Positions 1 through 5,366 of a stretch of 5,948 bases of DNA are shown piece after piece. The stretch is from assembly GCA_903922545.1 (NCBI GenBank), contig CAIXUE010000132.1:1-5948 (forward strand), read 5' to 3'. Origin of the DNA: an uncultured Alphaproteobacteria bacterium (GTDB lineage Bacteria > Pseudomonadota > Alphaproteobacteria > Micropepsales > Micropepsaceae). The notes under the pieces are model-generated. The model searched no databases, was not told the origin of the DNA, and saw only the letters and a program-made list of their open reading frames with translations. Both the position numbers and the translations under genes were made by a program. How positions within the stretch are numbered: the stretch's first letter is position 1; every line of letters starts with the position of its first letter.

Positions 1-600
1 CGTGCTGACGATATTGTAAGCGATCAGATGCGGCACATGCGATGTCATGGCCAGCACCAGATCGTGATGGGCGATATCCATCACATCAACTTGCGCGCCG
101 CAGGCCTGCCAGAATTTCTTCAAAAGCTGCACGGCTTTCTTGTCGGCGCCCTTGGGCGGCGTGATGATGGTCCAGCGCCCGTCAAACAGGCTGGCGAAAC
201 CGGCTTCGGGGCCTGAAAACTCCGTGCCGGCGATGGGATGGGCGGGAATGAAATGCACGCCCTTGGGCACAAAGGGCGCAACGTCCTTCACCACCGCACC
301 CTTGACCGAACCGACATCGGACAGAATGGCGCCCATTTTCAGATTGGGGCCGATCTTTTCCGCCAGCGGCTTATAGGCGCCGACAGGGGTGCAAAGGATC
401 ACCAGATCGGCATTCTTGACCGAAGCCGCCGCGCCCCGGCCGATGGTGTCGATAAAGCCGATGGTGGAGGCTTTCTGGCGCACCTCGTCGCTGGCGTCAT
501 AGCCGACCACTTCATGCGCCAGCCTGGCGCGCTTGATGGCATGGCCAATGGACGAGCCGATCAGGCCCAGGCCGATGATGGTGACCTTGTTGAACATCAT
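1..600 (-). CDS. tyrC: Prephenate/cyclohexadienyl dehydrogenase, N-terminal 200 residues (C-terminus outside window)
   Basis: Catalyses NAD(P)-dependent oxidative decarboxylation of prephenate (or arogenate) in tyrosine synthesis, in the cytoplasm. Visible in the translation: a Rossmann nucleotide-binding loop GLGLIGSS at residues 10-17, DVGSVK at 95-100, HPIAGTEFSG at 121-130 (His121 matches the catalytic histidine of the TyrA family), and TSHVPHLIAYN at 186-196 with the second conserved His at 191. The family is usually about 290-310 residues, so roughly the last third, including the substrate-binding arginine region, lies beyond base 1. The start is ATG at 600, with a second in-frame ATG at 597. 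The upstream hisC stop TGA overlaps it as ATGA, and an AAGGA sits 12 nt upstream, so translational coupling to hisC is likely. Whether it prefers prephenate or arogenate cannot be read from the sequence; the symbol tyrC reflects the usual alphaproteobacterial pairing with hisC. Confidence 0.93.
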   Translation of the reverse strand, partial: MMFNKVTIIGLGLIGSSIGHAIKRARLAHEVVGYDASDEVRQKASTIGFIDTIGRGAAASVKNADLVILCTPVGAYKPLAEKIGPNLKMGAILSDVGSVKGAVVKDVAPFVPKGVHFIPAHPIAGTEFSGPEAGFASLFDGRWTIITPPKGADKKAVQLLKKFWQACGAQVDVMDIAHHDLVLAMTSHVPHLIAYNIVST

Positions 601-1697
601 GACGCCATGAAATCCTTCAAAGCGGCCACCACCAGATGATTGGCCTCTTCGCTGCCCACGGTCAGCCGCAGACAGTCGGGCAAGCCATAGCTGGCGACGC
701 CGCGCAGGATAAGGCCGCGCTTGATCAGGAAGGCATCGGCGGCTTCCGCGCTTTTGGCGCCGGGCGCAAAATGCAGCAGCAGGAAATTTCCCGCGCTGTC
801 ATCGACCCGAAGACCCATGCTGCGGATTTGCTGCGCCAGCCATTCCCGCCATTTGGCGTTGTAAGCTGCGGCTTTGGCGACATGGTCACGGTCGGCGATG
901 GCAGCAGCGCCCGTGGCCTGCTGCATGGCGGAGGTGTTGAAGGGACCGCGAATGCGGTTCAGCACTTCGCACACGGAAGCCGGACCAAAAAGCCAGCCCA
1001 GCCGAAGGCCGGCCAGCCCATGAATTTTCGAGAAAGTGTGGGTCACCACCACATTGCCGGCGGTCTGCGCCAGGGCGATGCCATCGTCATAATCCACGGC
1101 ATCGACATATTCGGCATAGGCCGCGTCTATCACCAGCAGCACTTCGGCGGGCAAGCCGGCATGCAGCCGCGCCACTTCATCACGCGTCAGATAGGTGCCG
1201 GTGGGATTGTTGGGATTGGCCAGGAAGACAAGACGTGTTTTTTGCGTCACCGCTTTGAGCAGCGTATCGACATCCACCTTGATGCCGGTGTTGGTGCGCT
1301 TTTCGGGCGCAAGAACCGGCGTGGCGCTGTTGGCGCGGGTTGCGATGTCGTACAGCGCGAAAGCATGCTGGCTGAACAGCGCCTCATCGCCGGGGCGCAG
1401 ATAAGCATTGGCCAGCATGGTGAGCAGCGGGCCGGAGCCTTCGCCGCCCACAACTATGCGGCCAACATCCAGACCGTAAGCCTGGGCGATGGCGTCGCGC
1501 AGTTTCCAGGCGGCGGTGTCGGGATAAATTTCAAGGTCGTGTGCGGCAGCCGTGAGCGCCGCGACCGCCTTGGGGCTGGGGCCCAGCGGGCTTTCGTTGG
1601 AGGAAAGCTTCCACACTTTTGCCACGCCGGGCGCGCTGGACCGCCCGCCGACATAAGGCGAGATATCGAGAATGCCGGGCTTTGGCGAAAGCGTCAT
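597..1697 (-). CDS. hisC: Histidinol-phosphate aminotransferase (possibly also aromatic aminotransferase)
   Basis: PLP-dependent fold-type I aminotransferase converting imidazole-acetol phosphate and glutamate to histidinol phosphate in histidine synthesis. The 366-residue product has the family's usual length. Visible motifs: KLSSNESPLGPSPKA near residues 30-44, NPNNPTGT at 161-168, DAAYAEY at 191-197 (Asp191 pairs with the PLP pyridine nitrogen), FSKIHGLAGLRLGW at 222-235 with Schiff-base Lys224 and Arg232, and LRLTVGSEEAN at 343-353 with the substrate-carboxylate Arg344. The start is ATG at 1697, because GGAG lies 5 nt upstream and the homologous N-terminus begins about there; an in-frame TTG at 1748 would add 17 unlike residues and overlap the putative promoter. 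One oddity is GEGSGPLL at 85-92, where relatives usually read GSDE. It is first in an operon with tyrC (ATGA overlap), which suggests it also transaminates aromatic precursors. That second role is inference. Confidence 0.95.
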   Translation of the reverse strand: MTLSPKPGILDISPYVGGRSSAPGVAKVWKLSSNESPLGPSPKAVAALTAAAHDLEIYPDTAAWKLRDAIAQAYGLDVGRIVVGGEGSGPLLTMLANAYLRPGDEALFSQHAFALYDIATRANSATPVLAPEKRTNTGIKVDVDTLLKAVTQKTRLVFLANPNNPTGTYLTRDEVARLHAGLPAEVLLVIDAAYAEYVDAVDYDDGIALAQTAGNVVVTHTFSKIHGLAGLRLGWLFGPASVCEVLNRIRGPFNTSAMQQATGAAAIADRDHVAKAAAYNAKWREWLAQQIRSMGLRVDDSAGNFLLLHFAPGAKSAEAADAFLIKRGLILRGVASYGLPDCLRLTVGSEEANHLVVAALKDFMAS

Positions 1698-1700
1698 AAA

Positions 1701-1706
1701 CTCTCC
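1701..1706 (-). promoter_or_regulatory. Ribosome binding site of hisC
   Basis: On the minus strand this reads GGAGAG, with the GGAG core 5 nt before the ATG at 1697. It decides the start codon in favour of 1697 over the upstream in-frame TTG at 1748. Confidence 0.75.
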
Positions 1707-1719
1707 AAAAACGGCGGTA

Positions 1720-1748
1720 TTGATAGTGGGAGGGCCCACTAAAAGCAA
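1720..1748 (-). promoter_or_regulatory. Candidate hisC-tyrC promoter
   Basis: On the minus strand, TTGCTT (1743-1748) and TATCAA (1720-1725) are separated by exactly 17 nt, giving partial -35 and -10 matches (3/6 and 4/6). Transcription would begin near 1713, leaving a short leader that contains the ribosome site. The spacer is almost filled by the inverted repeat at 1725-1740, so a repressor bound there would block polymerase. The match is modest and no start site has been measured. Confidence 0.35.
1725..1740. repeat. Inverted repeat AGTGGG-AGGG-CCCACT, operator-like
   Basis: Perfect 6-bp arms separated by 4 bp in the hisC/metX divergent region. It lies inside the spacer of the candidate hisC promoter. 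It could be a protein-binding site for one or both operons, or chance in GC-rich DNA. No regulator is identified. Confidence 0.45.
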
Positions 1749-1760
1749 AGCAGACCTGCT
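1749..1760. repeat. Inverted repeat AGCAG-AC-CTGCT
   Basis: Perfect 5-bp arms with a 2-bp centre, immediately upstream of the candidate metX -35 element and next to the candidate hisC -35. Its position fits an operator. It is short enough that chance is a real alternative. Confidence 0.3.
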
Positions 1761-1765
1761 CTTCG

Positions 1766-1796
1766 TTGACAGGGGGGCTAGGCCACCTTAGCTAAG
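1766..1796 (+). promoter_or_regulatory. Candidate metX-metW promoter with CTTAGCTAAG palindrome
   Basis: TTGACA at 1766-1771 is a full -35 consensus match. No strong -10 follows: at 17 bp the hexamer is TAGCTA (1789-1794), and GCTAAGCC at 1791-1798 only partly resembles the alphaproteobacterial GCTANAWC form, at a longer spacing than usual. A perfect 10-bp palindrome, CTTAGCTAAG (1787-1796), covers the expected -10 area and could be an operator. The poor -10 suggests a weak or activator-dependent promoter. That is inference. Confidence 0.4.
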
Positions 1797-1803
1797 CCTG
1801 TTC

Positions 1804-1808
1804 AAGGA
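1804..1808 (+). promoter_or_regulatory. Ribosome binding site of metX
   Basis: AAGGA lies 8 nt before the ATG at 1817 and supports that start over the internal ATG at 1874. Confidence 0.65.
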
Positions 1809-1816
1809 TTTAACGC

Positions 1817-2974
1817 ATGTCCGAAGCGCCCGAATTCCTGCGTCCCGTCACCGCCCATGCGGCCGACAAAGGCATGACCGTGACTTTCGGGCCCGACCAG
1901 CCCCTGAAGCTGGATTGCGGCAAAACCCTGTCGCCCTTCACCGTCGCCTATATGACCTATGGCACCCTGAACGCGGCCAAGAGCAATGCCATCCTGATCT
2001 GCCACGCCCTGTCGGGCGATCAATTCGTGGCGTCGGAGCAGCCTGTCACCGGCAAGCCCGGCTGGTGGATTACCCTGGTGGGGCCGGGCAAGCCCATCGA
2101 TACCGACCGCTTCTTTGTGATCTGCGCCAATGTCATTGGCGGCTGCATGGGTTCGACCGGGCCGGCCAGCATCGATCCCGCGACAGCCCAACCTTACGGC
2201 CTGACATTTCCGCTGGTCACCATTCGCGACATGGTGCGCGCCCAGGCGATGTTGGTGGAGCATCTGGGCATTTCAAAATTGATGGCAGTGGTGGGCGGAT
2301 CGATGGGCGGGATGCAGGCCCTGCAATGGGCGGCGGCGTATCCGGAACGGGTTGGCGCGGTGATGCCCATTGCCTGCGCGGCGCGGCATTCGGCGCAGAA
2401 CATCGCCTTTCACGAAGTGGGGCGCCAGGCGATCATGGCTGATCCCGATTGGCGGGACGGCAAATATCAACTGGAAGGCACCACGCCATCCAAAGGCCTG
2501 GCGGTGGCGCGCATGGCCGCGCACATCACCTATCTTTCGGAAGCGGCGCTGCAGCGCAAATTCGGCCGCAGTTTGCAGAACCGCGAGGCGCTGTCGTTCA
2601 AATTCACGCCGGATTTTCAGATCGAATCCTATCTGCATCATCAGGGCGCCAGTTTCGTGGACCGGTTTGACGCCAATTCCTATCTCTACATCACCCGCGC
2701 CATGGATTATTTCGACCTGGCTGCCGATTATGACGGCCATCTGGCGAATGCCTTTGGCGCCAATGCGCCGCGCTTCTGCATTATTTCCTTCACCAGCGAC
2801 TGGCTGTTTCCCACCGCCGAGAACAAATCCATCGCCCATGCCCTGAACGCCGTGGCCGCCAATGTCAGCTTTGTCGAGATCGTGACGGATAAAGGCCACG
2901 ACGCCTTCCTGCTGGACGAACCGGTGATGTTTGACACCGTGCGCGGCTTTATCAATGCGCTGGCGGAAGCATGA
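1817..2974 (+). CDS. metX: Homoserine O-acyltransferase (acetyl- or succinyl-) MetX
   Basis: Transfers an acyl group from acyl-CoA to the hydroxyl of L-homoserine, the committed step of methionine synthesis, in the cytoplasm. The 385-residue product has the usual MetX length and an alpha/beta-hydrolase fold. Visible: HALSGDQF at 63-70, GGCMGSTGP at 108-116, the nucleophile elbow [13 protein letters not shown] at 160-172 with Ser162, SDWLFP at 327-332 with Asp328, and KGHDAFLLD at 359-367 with His361, giving a complete Ser-Asp-His triad. The start at 1817 has AAGGA 8 nt upstream. The stop overlaps the metW start as ATGA, so the two are co-translated. Many proteobacterial MetX proteins annotated as acetyltransferases are in fact succinyltransferases, and I cannot settle the acyl donor here. 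Sulfhydrylation genes that would use the product are not in the window. Confidence 0.96.
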   Translation: MSEAPEFLRPVTAHAADKGMTVTFGPDQPLKLDCGKTLSPFTVAYMTYGTLNAAKSNAILICHALSGDQFVASEQPVTGKPGWWITLVGPGKPIDTDRFFVICANVIGGCMGSTGPASIDPATAQPYGLTFPLVTIRDMVRAQAMLVEHLGISKLMAVVGGSMGGMQALQWAAAYPERVGAVMPIACAARHSAQNIAFHEVGRQAIMADPDWRDGKYQLEGTTPSKGLAVARMAAHITYLSEAALQRKFGRSLQNREALSFKFTPDFQIESYLHHQGASFVDRFDANSYLYITRAMDYFDLAADYDGHLANAFGANAPRFCIISFTSDWLFPTAENKSIAHALNAVAANVSFVEIVTDKGHDAFLLDEPVMFDTVRGFINALAEA

Positions 2975-3579
2975 GTGTTCTTCGCCCAGACCTGGCCGCC
3001 ATTGCGGCGATGATCCGACCCGGCACGCGGGTGCTGGATGTGGGCTGCGGCGATGGCGCGTTGCTGGAACATCTGGTCCGCACCAAAAATGTGGATGGGC
3101 GCGGCATTGAACTGTCGCAGGCCAATGTGAACGCCTGTGTGGCGCGCGGGCTCTCAGTCATGCAGGGCGATGCCGACACTGATCTGACGGAATATCCCAG
3201 TGGCGCGTTTGATGCGGTGATCCTGTCCAACACCATTCAGGCGACAGAAAAGCCGCGTGTGGTGCTGGATCATCTTTTGCGCATCGGGCGGCGCACGGCG
3301 GTGTCACTTCCCAATTTCGGCTATTGGAAAGTGCGCGCGTCGCTGATGATGTCGGGCCGCATGCCGCGTACCAAAAACCTGGATTATTCCTGGTTCGACA
3401 CGCCCAATATCCATCTTTGCACGCTTGCGGACTTTCTGGACCTGACGCGGGTTTGCGGCGCGGCCGTGGTGGAAGCCCATGCCCTGAATGAAAAGGGCGA
3501 AACGCGGCGGATGCAGCCTGATGCCTGGGGGCCAAACCTTTTGGCGCCGGGCGCGATATTTCTTATGAAAAAAATCTAG
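2971..3579 (+). CDS. metW: MetW, methyltransferase-fold partner of MetX in methionine synthesis
   Basis: A 202-residue class I SAM-binding protein of the MetW family, usual length about 200. Visible: motif [16 protein letters not shown] at residues 21-35, the acidic strand-2 end IELS at 46-49, GDAD at 66-69, [11 protein letters not shown] at 80-90, and the family-specific [11 protein letters not shown] at 112-122, [11 protein letters not shown] at 129-139 and [11 protein letters not shown] at 141-151. No methylation reaction is firmly assigned to MetW. It is nearly always encoded next to metX and has been linked to MetX activity in other proteobacteria. The start ATG lies in the ATGA overlap with metX, and no strong separate ribosome site is needed. 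Its TAG stop shares the palindrome CTAG with the stop of the convergent downstream gene. Confidence 0.93.
   Translation: MSVLRPDLAAIAAMIRPGTRVLDVGCGDGALLEHLVRTKNVDGRGIELSQANVNACVARGLSVMQGDADTDLTEYPSGAFDAVILSNTIQATEKPRVVLDHLLRIGRRTAVSLPNFGYWKVRASLMMSGRMPRTKNLDYSWFDTPNIHLCTLADFLDLTRVCGAAVVEAHALNEKGETRRMQPDAWGPNLLAPGAIFLMKKI
3576..3579. other. CTAG convergent stop-codon overlap, metW / methyltransferase-like gene
   Basis: The palindrome CTAG supplies TAG to metW on the plus strand and TAG to the opposing gene on the minus strand. It is flanked by an A-run on the left (from 3568) and TTTT on the right. There is no intergenic space, so any terminator for either gene must lie inside the other's coding sequence. 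Confidence 0.9.
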
Positions 3580-4334
3580 TTTTCGGGACCGACCGGATTG
3601 AGCCGCGCCGGGCGCGCGCCCGATGGCGCGGTGGCCGCGGGGCCAACCGGCGCGTAAAGCGATTTTGTCGCCTCCACCAGATGCACGCCGCCCAGGCGGG
3701 GATAAAAACGGGCGCCAAAACGCTCCCACCCCGCGCCGGTGCCGACCAGGGTGCGGGAATCAATCGGCGGCACATAGAGCGCACGGTCCCAATAGACCGG
3801 CTCGAACAAGACGCCGCGCAGCAAGGCATCCAGTTCGCGGCGGGAAAAGGGCCGGCCATGGCCGAAGGGTGAGGATTCCAGCTGCGCCCAGAGACTGGCG
3901 CGGTTGGGAACGACCAGCAGCAATTTTCCTTCCGGCGCCAGGATGCGCCAGAGCTGACGCAGCAGGGGGCGAAGCGAATCCGCCCCCTCCAGGCCATGCA
4001 CCACCAGCACCCGGTCGAAAAACGCATCGGGGAAGGCTAGGGCGTCTTCTTCAACCAATGCGGTCAGGCATTTGCTGCCCGGCCAGGCAGTGACGCCCAT
4101 ATGGGCGGGCATGGCGGCGACGCCGCGTTCAGCCTCCAGCAGGAAAGGCCGCAGATAGGGCATGGCATAGCCATAGCCAAGAACGCGCAGGCCTTCGACA
4201 TTGTGCCAGATCTGGCGCAGCCGGCGCAGCAGGATGCGCCGCGCCACGGCGCCCAGATGGCCGTCATAAAAACCGGCAAGCTCGCGGACATAGAGCTGCA
4301 TGGCCTTAAGGGGTAATGCCAGATGCGTTGCCAT
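3576..4334 (-). CDS. Methyltransferase-fold protein of unknown substrate, divergent from gloB
   Basis: A 252-residue protein resembling Methyltransf_11-type class I methyltransferases that sit beside gloB in many alphaproteobacteria (recalled family knowledge; no search run). Visible: a basic N-terminal helix, ARRILLRRLRQIW, at residues 31-43; a degenerate SAM loop, LRVLGYGYAMPYL, at 49-61, lacking the usual acidic residue and GxGxG pattern; DALAFPDAFFDRVLVVHGLE at 97-116, in the place of the acidic-loop and strand-4 region; LAPEGKLLLVVPNR at 132-145; then FGHGRPFSRREL at 157-168. The last 24 residues are Ala/Pro/Gly-rich and probably disordered. Start: ATG 4334 has AGGA 10 nt upstream. ATG 4301 (MQLYVREL) fits homologous N-termini as I recall them but has only AAGG at 2 nt, so either start is possible. 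The substrate is unknown, and it may not be an active methyltransferase. Confidence 0.85.
   Translation of the reverse strand: MATHLALPLKAMQLYVRELAGFYDGHLGAVARRILLRRLRQIWHNVEGLRVLGYGYAMPYLRPFLLEAERGVAAMPAHMGVTAWPGSKCLTALVEEDALAFPDAFFDRVLVVHGLEGADSLRPLLRQLWRILAPEGKLLLVVPNRASLWAQLESSPFGHGRPFSRRELDALLRGVLFEPVYWDRALYVPPIDSRTLVGTGAGWERFGARFYPRLGGVHLVEATKSLYAPVGPAATAPSGARPARLNPVGPEN
3603..3631. repeat. Strong GC inverted repeat inside the 3' end of the methyltransferase-like gene
   Basis: Outer arms CCGCGCC (3603-3609) and GGCGCGG (3625-3631) enclose a perfect 12-bp palindrome, GGGCGCGCGCCC (3610-3621), with a 3-nt bulge. It starts 24 nt after the metW stop and could slow or end metW transcription or protect the 3' end. 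No T-run follows directly on either strand, so it is not a canonical intrinsic terminator. It encodes part of the Ala/Pro/Arg-rich tail of the opposing protein. Confidence 0.4.
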
Positions 4335-4341
4335 TCAACGC
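4325..4341. repeat. Inverted repeat GCGTTG-CCATT-CAACGC in the divergent start region
   Basis: Perfect 6-bp arms with a 5-nt loop lie between the methyltransferase-like gene and gloB. The loop contains the minus-strand ATG at 4334. It could be a shared operator or an RNA hairpin exposing that start codon. No convincing -35/-10 pair for gloB is seen in 4302-4375. Confidence 0.4.
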
Positions 4342-4364
4342 CGGTCCTGCCAGCCTCACCAAAA

Positions 4365-4370
4365 AAGGAG
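4365..4370 (+). promoter_or_regulatory. Ribosome binding site of gloB
   Basis: AAGGAG lies 5 nt before the ATG at 4376, a near-ideal site. It decides the start against the in-frame ATG at 4316, which would add 20 residues unlike the family. Confidence 0.85.
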
Positions 4371-4375
4371 TTTCC

Positions 4376-5131
4376 ATGGCGCTGGAAATCGTGGTCGTGC
4401 CCTGCCTGAGCGACAATTACGCCTATCTGGTCAAGGCACAGGATCAATGCGCCGTGGTGGACCCGTCCGAGCCGGGGCCGGTGACGGCGGCGTTGAAGGC
4501 GCGGGGCTGGCAGCTGACCCATATCCTGAACACCCATCATCATTTCGATCACACCGGCGGCAATGTCGCCCTGAAGGAAGCGTTCGGCGCCAAGGTGGTG
4601 GGGCCGGGCAAGGACGCGGCGCGCATTCCCGGGCTTGATATCGGGGTTGAGGAAACGGGCGGCTGGGAATTCGCGGGACTGAAAGTGGGCGTGCTGGAAG
4701 TGCCCGCCCATACGAAGGGCGCGATCACCTTTGTGATCGACGGCAATGCTTTTACCGGCGACACACTGTTCGCCATGGGTTGCGGGCGGCTGTTCGAGGG
4801 CGATCCCGCCATGATGTGGGCCAGCCTGTCGAAGTTGATGACCCTGCCGGATTCAACCGCGATTTATTGCGGCCATGAATATACCGAGAATAATGGCCGC
4901 TTTGCGTTGACGCTGGAGCCGGGCAATGCCGCGCTTCAGGCGCGGATGAAAGAGGTGCGTGGCGCGCGGGCCAAAGGCGCGACCACCATGCCGTCGAATA
5001 TGGGACTGGAAAAATCCACCAACCCGTTCCTGCGGGTGGCTTCACCGGAAATCCGCAAGACACTGGGCATGGAAAAGGCCGGTGATGTCGCCGTGTTCGG
5101 CGAGATCCGGCGGCGAAAAGACAGTTTCTAG
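4376..5131 (+). CDS. gloB: Hydroxyacylglutathione hydrolase (glyoxalase II)
   Basis: Hydrolyses S-D-lactoylglutathione to D-lactate and glutathione, completing methylglyoxal detoxification after glyoxalase I; cytoplasmic. The 251-residue product matches the family's usual length and has the metallo-beta-lactamase fold. Visible binuclear metal ligands: THHHFDH at residues 53-59 (His54, His56, Asp58, His59), PAHTKG at 110-115 (His112), TGDTLF at 127-132 (Asp129) and CGHEYT at 165-170 (His167). GCGRLFEG at 135-142 and the basic C-terminus RRRKDSF at 245-251 fit the glutathione-binding positions of glyoxalase II. The start at 4376 is set by a strong ribosome site. It diverges from the methyltransferase-like gene, and its TAG stop shares CTAG with the convergent lipoprotein gene. 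Nothing suggests loss of activity. Confidence 0.96.
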   Translation: MALEIVVVPCLSDNYAYLVKAQDQCAVVDPSEPGPVTAALKARGWQLTHILNTHHHFDHTGGNVALKEAFGAKVVGPGKDAARIPGLDIGVEETGGWEFAGLKVGVLEVPAHTKGAITFVIDGNAFTGDTLFAMGCGRLFEGDPAMMWASLSKLMTLPDSTAIYCGHEYTENNGRFALTLEPGNAALQARMKEVRGARAKGATTMPSNMGLEKSTNPFLRVASPEIRKTLGMEKAGDVAVFGEIRRRKDSF

Positions 5132-5142
5132 TTGCCGTCTTT
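5117..5142. terminator. Possible weak bidirectional terminator centred on CTAG
   Basis: AAAGAC (5117-5122) and GTCTTT (5137-5142) form a perfect 6-bp dyad whose centre is exactly that of the CTAG stop overlap (5128-5131). The plus strand continues into TTCTTCTT-like sequence, and the minus-strand 3' arm ends in TTTT. The stem is short and AU-rich with a 14-nt loop, so termination would be inefficient; chance symmetry is possible. Confidence 0.3.
5128..5131. other. CTAG convergent stop-codon overlap, gloB / lipoprotein gene
   Basis: The same arrangement as at 3576-3579: CTAG gives TAG to both opposing reading frames. The two genes overlap by exactly 4 bp, with no spacer for an independent terminator. 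Confidence 0.88.
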
Positions 5143-5322
5143 CTTCTTGGAATCGTCGCTGCTGGGGAATGGCGCGGTGACAATGGCGCCGGCCACATCG
5201 GCTGTGGTGCTGACCACGGTGGTGGTGACATCAACCGCCGTGGACGCCACGGTATAGACGGCGCAGCCCGAAAGGCTGAGGCCCGTGGCAAGAATGGCGG
5301 CAGCGGTGATAAAGGCGCGCAT
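5128..5322 (-). CDS. Small predicted lipoprotein, function unknown
   Basis: A 64-residue protein with a classic lipoprotein signal: MRAF start, hydrophobic stretch ITAAAILATGLSLSG and lipobox LSGC with Cys20, so signal peptidase II cleavage and lipidation are expected. The mature part is only about 45 residues. It opens with CAVYTVASTAVDV, followed by a Thr/Val/Ala-rich stretch with loosely repeated STA-V-D-V-like units, and ends in a polar, Lys/Asp-rich tail (SSDDSKKKDGN). The start at 5322 has AGGGG 6 nt upstream; a TTG at 5370 in frame would place residues before the signal peptide and is unlikely. Residue 21 is Ala, giving no Asp+2 inner-membrane retention signal, so outer-membrane sorting is plausible. 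It converges on gloB through CTAG. I do not recognise a named family. Confidence 0.72.
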   Translation of the reverse strand: MRAFITAAAILATGLSLSGCAVYTVASTAVDVTTTVVSTTADVAGAIVTAPFPSSDDSKKKDGN

Positions 5323-5328
5323 GAAGTT

Positions 5329-5366
5329 CCCCTTTGACGGGGATAGCTTATACTGAAGCTGGTCAA
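5329..5366 (-). promoter_or_regulatory. Candidate lipoprotein promoter and leader with hairpin over the ribosome site
   Basis: On the minus strand, TTGACCA (5360-5366) is followed after 12 nt by GCTATCCC (5340-5347), close to the TTGACGS-N10-14-GCTANAWC pattern known for Caulobacter housekeeping promoters. Downstream, CCCC (5339-5342) can pair with GGGG (5329-5332), which is the core of the AGGGG ribosome site, so a weak hairpin may cover it. A further dyad, AGCTT/AAGCT (5345-5349, 5356-5360), lies between the promoter elements. All of this is pattern-based. Confidence 0.4.

Noticed and set aside
636..1742. Long plus-strand open frame (368 codons) fully antisense to hisC
   Set aside because: The minus strand encodes a complete HisC with all catalytic motifs. 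The plus frame has no ribosome site at its ATG, no recognisable domain, and is the kind of shadow frame common in GC-rich genes.
1698..1748. Extended hisC N-terminus from TTG at 1748
   Set aside because: It would add 17 residues unlike HisC, overlaps the candidate promoter, and lacks the strong GGAG site found before the ATG at 1697.
1741..1816. SAM-II or other SAM-sensing riboswitch upstream of metX
   Set aside because: Such riboswitches are common ahead of alphaproteobacterial met genes, so I looked for one. The GATTTAAC string near 1807-1814 recalls a SAM-II loop but abuts the start codon, and the required flanking stems and downstream pseudoknot are not visible. A covariance-model scan would be decisive.
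2273..2899. Minus-strand open frame antisense to metX (208 codons)
   Set aside because: Antisense to intact MetX with a complete catalytic triad. The translation has no recognisable motif, and its start is not preceded by a convincing ribosome site.
4316..4375. Extended gloB N-terminus from ATG at 4316
   Set aside because: The 20 extra residues do not resemble glyoxalase II, and AAGGAG sits at ideal distance from the ATG at 4376.
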